From NCBI GenBank assembly GCA_019428955.1, contig JAHYJF010000176.1:1-7486 (forward strand): DNA of 7,486 bases, given 5' to 3'. The notes under the pieces are model-generated. The model was not told the origin of the DNA, ran no database searches, and saw nothing but the letters and a program-made list of their open reading frames with translations. Shown here one piece after another: positions 1 through 6,054 of the stretch (positions are counted from its first letter, which is position 1; each line of letters starts with the position of its first letter). The position numbers and the translations under genes are program-made. This stretch comes from Burkholderiaceae bacterium. GTDB taxonomy: Bacteria; Pseudomonadota; Gammaproteobacteria; Burkholderiales; Burkholderiaceae_E.

Positions 1-580
1 CCGAGAAAGTTTCGAGGATGCGTCCGCTGCGGGGCCAGTGGAATCCACCGGCCGGCAGGTCGGCGGCGGCGGCGCGCGGCTCTGATTTGGCGGCGGGTGC
101 GGCCGGCGGTTTGGCCGTTGCCACCGGCGCCGGCCCGGCCGGGGTGGCCGAAACCAGCGGCGCCGGGCTGGGCTGCATCTTGGCGAGCAGCGAATCCGAA
201 TACGGCTGCTTCATCGCACTGGGCTCAGTCTTGACATTGGCGCCCAGCGCAGTGCTCGGCAGGGTGCGCGATTCTATGCTCCCCGATCGCACCGGTGCGG
301 TCTCGACCTGGGAGGTCGGTGCGGCAGCGACCGCCGCGACCTCATTGGCCGGAGCAGGTGGCGGAGGGATTGCCGGGGGCGGCGGCAGAACCACCGCCGG
401 GGGCGCCGCCGCCAGCGCGCCGGGCTGCCCCATTTGCGAGTCGCGATGGATTACCGGCGCCCGCGGACGCGGCCCCGCACAGGAGGCCAGGAGCACGAAC
501 GCCGCCGCCAGCGCCGCCCAACCCATCAGGTTCAGGCCCTTGCGAGCCGATTCACCACTGCCAATTGCCTGCTGAACCAT
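1..580 (-). CDS. nlpD: NlpD-like murein hydrolase activator lipoprotein (partial, C-terminus beyond the window)
   Basis: An open frame runs from ATG at 580 to the window edge, giving 193 codons. The N-terminus has basic residues (R13, K14), a hydrophobic stretch (about 18-31) and a lipobox LASC with the lipidated cysteine at C34, so an outer-membrane-directed lipoprotein is expected. Residues 35-175 form a low-complexity Pro/Ala-rich linker. The last visible residues, FHWPRSGRILETFS, match the entry strand of the M23/LytM peptidase domain as it appears in NlpD. Family knowledge: NlpD has a degenerate LytM domain and activates the amidase AmiC during cell separation. The catalytic region is off the window, so active versus degenerate peptidase cannot be judged. 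No LysM motif is visible between lipobox and M23, unlike E. coli NlpD. The gene starts 12 bases after the pcm stop, and GAGG at 591-594 serves as ribosome binding site. Its position after surE-pcm supports the name. An in-frame GTG at 581-583 is an alternative start. EnvC-like or generic M23 lipoprotein is a less likely identity. Confidence 0.85.
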   Translation of the reverse strand, partial: MVQQAIGSGESARKGLNLMGWAALAAAFVLLASCAGPRPRAPVIHRDSQMGQPGALAAAPPAVVLPPPPAIPPPPAPANEVAAVAAAPTSQVETAPVRSGSIESRTLPSTALGANVKTEPSAMKQPYSDSLLAKMQPSPAPLVSATPAGPAPVATAKPPAAPAAKSEPRAAAADLPAGGFHWPRSGRILETFS

Positions 581-590
581 CACCACACCG

Positions 591-594
591 CCTC
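591..594 (-). promoter_or_regulatory. Ribosome binding site of the nlpD-like gene
   Basis: GAGG on the minus strand lies 10 bases before ATG at 580 and overlaps the TGA stop of pcm by two bases, so translation of the two genes may be coupled. The spacing to the neighbouring in-frame GTG (581-583) is 7 bases, which keeps that start possible. Confidence 0.5.
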
Positions 595-1321
595 AACTTT
601 TTCCGACCTGCAACGGGACGAATCGTACCGCATCGAGGACGGTTAGTTCCCAATCGAACTTGCTGGTGCGCTCGACCAGGTGCAGAGCCTGGCGCGCCAC
701 GCCAACCGGCGCAACCAATCGGCCACCGACCTTCATCTGCCCGAGCAGAGCCTCGGGAACTTCGTCGCCGGCGGCCGCGGCCACCACGATCGCATCGTAG
801 GGGGCGGCCTGGGCCACTCCGGCACGGCCATCGCCGTGCACCAGCCGAAGATTGGGAATTCGCAAGGCCCGCAAATTGGCGCGCGCCTGCTCATGCAGCG
901 CGCGCAGCCGCTCGATCGAAACTACCTGGCCGCACAACTGGGCCAGGACCGCCGCCTGGTAGCCGCAGCCAGTGCCGATTTCAAGCACAGTGGCGGTGCC
1001 GCGCCGCGCCTCGTCGAGACCTGAGAGGACGATCTCGAGCATCAGCGCGACCGTGCTCGGCTTGGAAATCGTCTGTTCGTGGCCGATCGGCAGCGACACA
1101 TCGTCGTAGGCGCGACTGGCAAGCGCCTGATCGATGAACAGGTGCCGGGGCACGGTGCCCATCGCCTCGAGGACCGCGGCGCTGCGGATACCATGGTCGC
1201 GAAGATTCTGGACCATCCGGGCGCGAGCTCGTTCCGAGGCCATTCCGAGCCCGGTGGGGCTCGGCAGCGGCTCACCGCGCCTGACGGTTCGTGCCGAACC
1301 CGCGCGGTCGCGACCGCTCAC
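593..1321 (-). CDS. pcm: Protein-L-isoaspartate O-methyltransferase
   Basis: The enzyme transfers a methyl group from S-adenosylmethionine to L-isoaspartyl residues in aged cytosolic proteins, starting their repair. The 242-residue product shows the family blocks in order: VPRHLFID (about 57-64), an AYDDVSLPIGHEQTIS block (about 71-86) with the substrate-side QTIS motif, the SAM-binding motif I VLEIGTGCGYQ (about 113-123), the HGDG motif and the YDAIVV strand followed by the GGRLVAPVG block. The GTG start at 1321 overlaps the surE stop in a GTGA quartet, which suggests translational coupling, but no clear Shine-Dalgarno sequence precedes it. A second candidate is ATG at 1243 (residue 27), giving 216 residues, close to the 208 of E. 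coli Pcm. The stretch GLGMASERARARM around that ATG resembles the extended N-terminus of Xanthomonadales enzymes, so I prefer the longer form, with moderate certainty. Identity is firm; only the start is open. Confidence 0.96.
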   Translation of the reverse strand: MSGRDRAGSARTVRRGEPLPSPTGLGMASERARARMVQNLRDHGIRSAAVLEAMGTVPRHLFIDQALASRAYDDVSLPIGHEQTISKPSTVALMLEIVLSGLDEARRGTATVLEIGTGCGYQAAVLAQLCGQVVSIERLRALHEQARANLRALRIPNLRLVHGDGRAGVAQAAPYDAIVVAAAAGDEVPEALLGQMKVGGRLVAPVGVARQALHLVERTSKFDWELTVLDAVRFVPLQVGKS

Positions 1322-2067
1322 GCTGGCGCCGCAAGCCAGCGGGTCACCGACTCGATCTGCTGTTCGCCAGTGAGGTCAACGTGCAGCGGCGTCACTGATG
1401 CCCAGCCATTTTCGACGGCGTGGAAGTCGGTGCCGAAACCGGCCTCCTTGGCCTGGCCGGCGGGTCCGATCCAGTAGATCGGATCGCCGCGCGGGTTGGT
1501 CGACTTGATGACCGGCTCCGAAAAGTGGCGCTTGCCCAGTCGTGTCACACGGGTTCCGCGCAATTCGTCGAGGGCGACGCCGGGAATGTTGACATTGAGC
1601 AGCATGCGGTCGGGCAACGGGTCGCGGACATAGCGCTCGAGCACGCTGCGTGCCACATGAGCCGCCGTGTCGAGATCTCGGTAACCCTTCCTCGCCAGCG
1701 AGAACGCGATCGCCGGCACGCCCAGCAGGTAGCCCTCCATCGCCGCCGCCACGGTGCCCGAGTAAATGGTGTCATCGCCCATGTTGGCGCCGTCATTGAT
1801 CCCCGAGAGCACCAGGTCGGGGCGATGATCAAGGAGGCCGGTGATCGCCACGTGCACGCAGTCGGTCGGGGTGCCGTTGACATAGAGATACCCGGCGGCA
1901 GCGGTCCGCACCGACAGCGGTCGATCCAGCGTCAGGGAATTGGAGGCGCCGCTGCGGTCGCGTTCCGGCGCGACCACCGTGACTTCGCCGAATTGCTCGG
2001 CCACGGCCACCAACGCGGCGATACCCGGCGCGAAGTAGCCGTCATCGTTGCTGATCAGAATACGCAC
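1318..2067 (-). CDS. surE: 5'/3'-nucleotidase SurE
   Basis: SurE is a cytosolic metal-dependent phosphatase that dephosphorylates nucleoside 5'- and 3'-monophosphates and is linked to stationary-phase survival. The 249-residue product has the usual family length. The N-terminal motif ILISNDDG supplies the metal ligands D8 and D9. ERDRSGASNSLT carries S39, and SGINDGANMGDD carries N91; together these complete the known four-residue metal site. The YSGTVAAAMEG block (about 102-112) follows as expected. The start is GTG at 2067, because the protein must begin directly with RILISNDDG and AGGA lies 5 bases upstream. Its stop overlaps the pcm start, matching the conserved surE-pcm pairing. The CBS-domain gene ends 43 bases upstream. 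D92 replaces the more usual small or polar residue after SGIN, which is probably neutral. No truncation or frameshift is visible. Confidence 0.97.
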   Translation of the reverse strand: MRILISNDDGYFAPGIAALVAVAEQFGEVTVVAPERDRSGASNSLTLDRPLSVRTAAAGYLYVNGTPTDCVHVAITGLLDHRPDLVLSGINDGANMGDDTIYSGTVAAAMEGYLLGVPAIAFSLARKGYRDLDTAAHVARSVLERYVRDPLPDRMLLNVNIPGVALDELRGTRVTRLGKRHFSEPVIKSTNPRGDPIYWIGPAGQAKEAGFGTDFHAVENGWASVTPLHVDLTGEQQIESVTRWLAAPA

Positions 2068-2072
2068 CGGAG

Positions 2073-2076
2073 TCCT
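2073..2076 (-). promoter_or_regulatory. Ribosome binding site fixing the surE GTG start
   Basis: AGGA on the minus strand lies 5 bases upstream of the GTG start of surE. It supports initiation at this non-ATG codon, where the conserved family N-terminus begins. Confidence 0.55.
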
Positions 2077-2110
2077 GCCAACCGAGCCGCGCCGCCCCCG
2101 CGTCCGGCGC

Positions 2111-2575
2111 TCAGTTCTCTGCCGGCCAGTCGCGGATGTAGGCCTTGAGCATCTTGTTCTCGAAGCCCTGCTCGTCGAGCACTGCCCGCGCGACGTCGAT
2201 AAACGAGATCACCCCGAGGAGGTGCTCGCCTTCGACCACCGGCAGATAACGCTGATGGGACTCGATCATCACCTGCCGCAACTCATTGAGGTCCATGTCA
2301 GGCGTGACCACCTGGGGGTCGGTGAACATCAGGTCGCGAACCCGCAGATCGGCGATCGGAGGGGTCGGCCCCTGGCGGTGCTCCTTTTGCCGCTTGGCAA
2401 GCACGCGCATGATTTCGCGAAAGGTCAGCATGCCGACCATCTTTTCGCCTTCCATCACCACCACCGAGCCCATGTCGGTCTTGGCCATGGTGATTACCGC
2501 ATCCGAGACCAGCGCATCAGGAGCGGTCGAGACCAGGGTCTGACCCTTGACCTTGAGGATTTCTTTTACGTGCAT
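2111..2575 (-). CDS. Two-CBS-domain protein (Bateman module), probable nucleotide sensor
   Basis: The 154-residue product is almost entirely a tandem CBS pair and has no attached enzyme, transporter or DNA-binding domain. CBS1 spans about 1-60, with GSVVVMEGEKMVGMLTFRE. CBS2 spans about 78-135, with RYLPVVEGEHLLGVIS and the ribose-contact-type aspartate D127 in SFIDVARA. In CBS1 the matching acidic position is E54 (TFRE rather than TxRD), so the two sites may differ in affinity. A short C-terminal tail, KMLKAYIRDWP, follows. Family knowledge: such modules bind AMP, ATP or S-adenosylmethionine and regulate partner proteins; the ligand and partner here are unknown. The start ATG at 2575 has GGAG 6 bases upstream. 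It is the first gene after the 112-base gap and lies 43 bases ahead of surE, probably in the same operon. I do not recognise a named gene. It is cytosolic, with no signal peptide or membrane segment. Confidence 0.9.
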   Translation of the reverse strand: MHVKEILKVKGQTLVSTAPDALVSDAVITMAKTDMGSVVVMEGEKMVGMLTFREIMRVLAKRQKEHRQGPTPPIADLRVRDLMFTDPQVVTPDMDLNELRQVMIESHQRYLPVVEGEHLLGVISFIDVARAVLDEQGFENKMLKAYIRDWPAEN

Positions 2576-2581
2576 GGAGAA

Positions 2582-2585
2582 CTCC
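2582..2585 (-). promoter_or_regulatory. Ribosome binding site of the CBS-domain gene
   Basis: GGAG on the minus strand lies 6 bases before ATG at 2575, a good spacing that supports this start. Confidence 0.55.
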
Positions 2586-2600
2586 GGTTGGAATCAGGAC

Positions 2601-2630
2601 ATGCTATCCGATCGGGCGCAGTCCAGACAA
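2601..2630 (-). promoter_or_regulatory. Candidate sigma70-type promoter for the CBS-surE-pcm-nlpD operon
   Basis: On the minus strand a -35-like TTGTCT (2625-2630) and a -10-like TAGCAT (2601-2606) are separated by 18 bases. Each hexamer matches the consensus at four of six positions. The predicted transcription start, near 2594, leaves a leader of about 20 bases that contains the GGAG site. It lies in the only gap over 100 bases in the window, just where the function of the genes changes from signalling to survival and repair. The match is modest and unproven. Confidence 0.35.
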
Positions 2631-2667
2631 GCAAGGGGGATAAGGCGGGCTCGGCGGCCGCACTCCA

Positions 2668-2682
2668 GCGCTATCGCAGCGC
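2668..2682 (-). terminator. Weak hairpin after the kinase gene, possible terminator
   Basis: A 5-base perfect stem (GCGCT/AGCGC) with a 5-base loop begins 5 bases after the kinase stop codon. No T-tract follows on the minus strand, so an intrinsic terminator is doubtful. It could instead be a processing or 3'-end protection structure, or chance in GC-rich DNA. Confidence 0.15.
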
Positions 2683-2687
2683 CGCTC

Positions 2688-5600
2688 TCAGGACTGGCGG
2701 CTGGCCATGGTGCTGGTGATCAGCGAAGCCAGCTCGTCCTCCGAGTAGGGCTTGACCAGGAAGGCGTCGACTCCGGCGCTGAGCGCCAGCTGGCGATGCT
2801 TCTCGGTCGAGCGCGAGGTGATCATGATGATCGCAACAGCGGCGGTACGCGGATCGCTGCGCAACGCCCGGGTCAGTTCGACCCCGTTCATGCGCGGCAT
2901 TTCCAGGTCGACGAGCAGCAGTTCTGGTACCCGGTGTTCCACCCGGCCAAGGGCCTCGATGCCGTCGGCGGCGTTATCGACCTCGAAGCCGAGGTCGCTG
3001 AGGAAGAGCACCATGGTGCGACGCACGCTCACCGAGTCGTCGACCACCAGGCACAGCGGCCCGCGGGCGGCAGCGCTGTCCTCCGGAACGCGCTGGTCTG
3101 CCACCGTCAGGTCGCGGGTGGCGAGCACCTCGGGAAGGTCGATCACCGAAGCCACGGCACCATCGCCCAGAACCGTGGCACCTTCTATCCCCGGCAGCGC
3201 CGGCAGATAGGGCGGCAGCGGCCGGACGATGACATTGCGGGTCTGGGCCAGCTCGGGAACGATCACCGCCAATTCCGGTTCGTCGCCCAGCCCGATCAGC
3301 AGGACCGCTTCCCGGGCCGGGCGATCGGTGCGATGCGGGACGAAGGTCTCGGGCGGCAGGCCGAGCACCTCCTCGAGGCGCAGCGCGGGCAGGGTTCCGG
3401 TACCGTAGGCGAAGCGGCGGGCACTGTCGGCGCCGGTAGCCAGGCCATCGGCCGAGAGCACCTCGCGGACCCCTCTGGTCGAGAGCGCGAAGACGTGGGT
3501 CGGACTGACCGCGACCAGCACGGGCAAGGCCGCCAGCTGGACCGGCATGGTCATGGTGAAGCACAAGCCTTGCCCCGGGACGGCAGTGACGTCGAGCCGG
3601 CCGCGCAGATCGCGGACCGCGCGCTGGACGACATCGAGCCCAATGCCGCGACCAGAGAGCTGGGTCGACTTCTCGCGGGTCGAAAAACCGGCCTGGAGAA
3701 TCCACTGCCCGACCTGGTCAGAGGCTGGCACCGGCGCCCCGGCTTGGGCCATGCCCAAGGCCACTGCCCGGGCGTGGATGCGCTCGGCGTCGAGCCCGCG
3801 CCCGTCGTCGCGGCAAGTGATGATGACGTTGGCGCCGACACGGCTGAACTCGAGCGTTATCCGGCCAGTCGCCGGCTTGCCGGCGGCCAGTCTTTGGTCG
3901 CCGGGTTCAATGCCATGATCGACGGCGTTGCGCAGCAGATGGGCCAGCGGATCAGCGAGCGACTGCAGGACCCGAATCTCGATGTTGGTTTCGCCGCCCT
4001 CCAGGAGCAGCTCGGCTTCCTTGCCGGCCATGCGCGCCGCCTGCCGCACCACGCGCCGCAGCCGGGGTGCCAGCGTATTGGCCGGCACCATCCTGGTGCG
4101 CAGTGCGGTCTCGCGAATGTCAGCCTGAAGGCGCTCGACCTGGCCGAGCAGGTCACGCAAGGTCATCATGCTCAGTCCGACCTGCTGTTCAACCAACTTG
4201 CCGTCGGCCGCCGCTTCGCTGATTCGCCTGGATACGGTGTGGAGTTCCCCGTAGGACTGCATTTCAAGTGGATCGAAGTCGGGCGTGGCGCCGCCCGCCG
4301 GCAGTTCGCCAGCCGGGTTGGTGGAACTGGCATCGACCAGGCGCTCGAGTTCATCGGACAGGCCGATCAGCCGATCACCGCCGGATTGCATCGACTTGCG
4401 GGTCCCCGCCAGGTCGGCGACGCTCTCCTGAACCTGCGCCAGCAGAATCGCGACCTCGCTGGCGTAGTTGAGCAAGGAGTCCATCAGCTTGACCGGGACC
4501 CGCAGCACCGCGCCATCTTCGTCGCCCGCCAGCGGCGCGGCCTCGCCGGTGACGGTAGGCGCAGCGGCTGGGGCGGCAGTGGCGGCGCCAGGAGACGGCG
4601 CCAGGACAGAGGTTGCGGCCGGCTGCGCGGCGCGGGGGGCGAGCGGTTCGCCGCCCTGCTCTTCGTCAGCCAGTGCGTTGGCCCAGGCGAGGATGCGCCC
4701 AAAGACATCGGCCGCGTTATCGGGTGCCGGGCCGTGTCCGGCGACGTTCTCGGCCATCTCGGCGAGACAATCGGCGGCATCGGCAAGATCGGCGCCCAGC
4801 ATCTCGTCGGGCAAGGTGCCGCGCGCCGCCAGCACCTGCAGCACGTCCTCCAGCGAGTGGGTCAGGTTGGCAATGCCGGCAATGCCGACGGTATTGGCAG
4901 CGCCCTTGATGGTGTGTGCGACGCGACGCGCGGCTGCAAGCTGGTTGGCATCGCCGGCGAGGATTCCGCCGACCTGAGTGCCGAACTCGTGGCTCAGGGA
5001 CGGCAGCTCGGCCAGCAGGTTGGCCACCACGCTCTGCTCGGCGTCGGCCGGAATGGTGTTCGAGAGATCGATCTCGGCGGCGTCAAGCTGGCGGGCCACA
5101 ATCTGGCGCGACGCTACCAGCTGCAAGCCCCGCAACACCTCCCTGGCAGCATCGGCCGATAGCGGTGCCGGCCAGATATTCGACTCGTGCAAGCTCAGCG
5201 CCGCCTCTGCCGCCGTCGGGTCGCACCTGGTGAGCCACTGTTCCCAAATTACCGGCCAGTACCGCAGGGCGTCGCGTTGCTGCTCGGTCAGTGCGCTCGG
5301 GTCGAGTGCCAGCGGCGCCAGATTGCCGGCGACCCAGCCCCGCAACAGCTCGGTTACCGGCCAGAGGCCGACAAATCCCATCGCATTGGCAACGTTATCG
5401 ATCTGCTCGCCAAAGCGCTCCAGCAATTCGCACCAGGCTGGCGCGGACTGCGCGTCGACACTGGCCAGCGCCATGGCGCCCAGAGTCTGATCGAATTCCC
5501 CCGTGATCTCGCTACAGGCCTGCGCCAGCATCCTGAGCTCGTCGCGCGCCACCGTGGCGCCAGCTTCCTCGACCGGCGCCGGCGCGGCGATCATGCCGTC

Positions 5601-6050
5601 GCCCCCCGCCGCCAGCGATTCGGATTCACTGCGGACCATGGCGATGATCCCGGCCAGTTCCTCGTCACCGCCGAGGTCGACCTGATCGGGAACCGAGAGC
5701 CAGCGTTCGATCACCTCGTCGCCGAGCGCGCCGGCGCTGAAACTGAGCGCCTCGCTGACCCATTGCTCAGCAACCGCCCGGCTGACCGGGCCAGTGGCAT
5801 GGTCATCGCCGAGCCGCACCAGGAAACGCTCGCAAGCCGCGGCAAAGCCGGGCAGCCCGGCCTCCCGGCTGGCACGCACGCAGGAACTCGCGGCGGCGGC
5901 CAACGCCTGGCGCCAGTCGTGCCGGCCCAGGCCGCCGGGAGCGGCCAGCAGGGTTTCAAGCATCGCGACAACCGCGGCGCCGACCTGATCGGATACCGAG
6001 TCCGGCGCGGCCGGCGGTGCGGTGGTGGCTTGGTCTCGTTCGGAGTTCAC
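2688..6050 (-). CDS. Hybrid chemotaxis histidine kinase, CheA/ChpA type (Hpt-HATPase-CheW-receiver)
   Basis: This 1120-residue cytosolic kinase should autophosphorylate under receptor control and pass phosphate to its own receiver and to response regulators. Residues 1-330 are helical and Hpt-like but lack phospho-acceptor histidines. One canonical Hpt follows, with AHTIKGAANTVG and H379. A Pro/Ala-rich linker (about 465-510) leads to the dimerisation region (about 515-660), which contains FDPLEMQSYGELHTVSRRIS, a feature of ChpA/PilL-type kinases. The ATPase domain shows N-box HLLRNAVDHGIE (N708), G1 box DDGRG (748-752) and G2 box GRGIGLD (800-806). A CheW-like domain spans about 838-985. The C-terminal receiver has D1004/D1005, phospho-acceptor D1048, T1078 and K1100-P1101, so it looks active. 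Start: GTG at 6050 with GGAG 7 bases upstream, four bases after the receptor stop. An in-frame ATG at 6137 lies inside the receptor gene and is rejected. Pseudomonas ChpA is over twice as long with more Hpt-type modules, so I give no symbol. Pilus motility control is the best guess; another chemosensory output is possible. Confidence 0.93.
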   Translation of the reverse strand: MNSERDQATTAPPAAPDSVSDQVGAAVVAMLETLLAAPGGLGRHDWRQALAAAASSCVRASREAGLPGFAAACERFLVRLGDDHATGPVSRAVAEQWVSEALSFSAGALGDEVIERWLSVPDQVDLGGDEELAGIIAMVRSESESLAAGGDGMIAAPAPVEEAGATVARDELRMLAQACSEITGEFDQTLGAMALASVDAQSAPAWCELLERFGEQIDNVANAMGFVGLWPVTELLRGWVAGNLAPLALDPSALTEQQRDALRYWPVIWEQWLTRCDPTAAEAALSLHESNIWPAPLSADAAREVLRGLQLVASRQIVARQLDAAEIDLSNTIPADAEQSVVANLLAELPSLSHEFGTQVGGILAGDANQLAAARRVAHTIKGAANTVGIAGIANLTHSLEDVLQVLAARGTLPDEMLGADLADAADCLAEMAENVAGHGPAPDNAADVFGRILAWANALADEEQGGEPLAPRAAQPAATSVLAPSPGAATAAPAAAPTVTGEAAPLAGDEDGAVLRVPVKLMDSLLNYASEVAILLAQVQESVADLAGTRKSMQSGGDRLIGLSDELERLVDASSTNPAGELPAGGATPDFDPLEMQSYGELHTVSRRISEAAADGKLVEQQVGLSMMTLRDLLGQVERLQADIRETALRTRMVPANTLAPRLRRVVRQAARMAGKEAELLLEGGETNIEIRVLQSLADPLAHLLRNAVDHGIEPGDQRLAAGKPATGRITLEFSRVGANVIITCRDDGRGLDAERIHARAVALGMAQAGAPVPASDQVGQWILQAGFSTREKSTQLSGRGIGLDVVQRAVRDLRGRLDVTAVPGQGLCFTMTMPVQLAALPVLVAVSPTHVFALSTRGVREVLSADGLATGADSARRFAYGTGTLPALRLEEVLGLPPETFVPHRTDRPAREAVLLIGLGDEPELAVIVPELAQTRNVIVRPLPPYLPALPGIEGATVLGDGAVASVIDLPEVLATRDLTVADQRVPEDSAAARGPLCLVVDDSVSVRRTMVLFLSDLGFEVDNAADGIEALGRVEHRVPELLLVDLEMPRMNGVELTRALRSDPRTAAVAIIMITSRSTEKHRQLALSAGVDAFLVKPYSEDELASLITSTMASRQS

Positions 6051-6054
6051 CTGA

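Noticed and set aside
295..1137. 280-codon plus-strand open frame across nlpD and pcm
   Set aside because: It is extremely rich in Arg, Pro and Ala and antisense to two recognised genes.
2089..2110. Inverted repeat (6-base arms, 10-base loop) between the CBS gene and surE as a terminator
   Set aside because: No T-tract follows, the arms are pure G/C in a very GC-rich stretch where such repeats arise by chance, and a stop here would split a likely operon.
2547..5162. 871-codon plus-strand open frame opposite the hybrid kinase
   Set aside because: Its translation has no recognisable domain and is rich in Gly, Arg, Gln and His, as expected when a GC-rich gene is read antisense. The minus-strand frame has complete Hpt, HATPase, CheW and receiver motifs. 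It also runs across the intergenic boundary and into the CBS gene.
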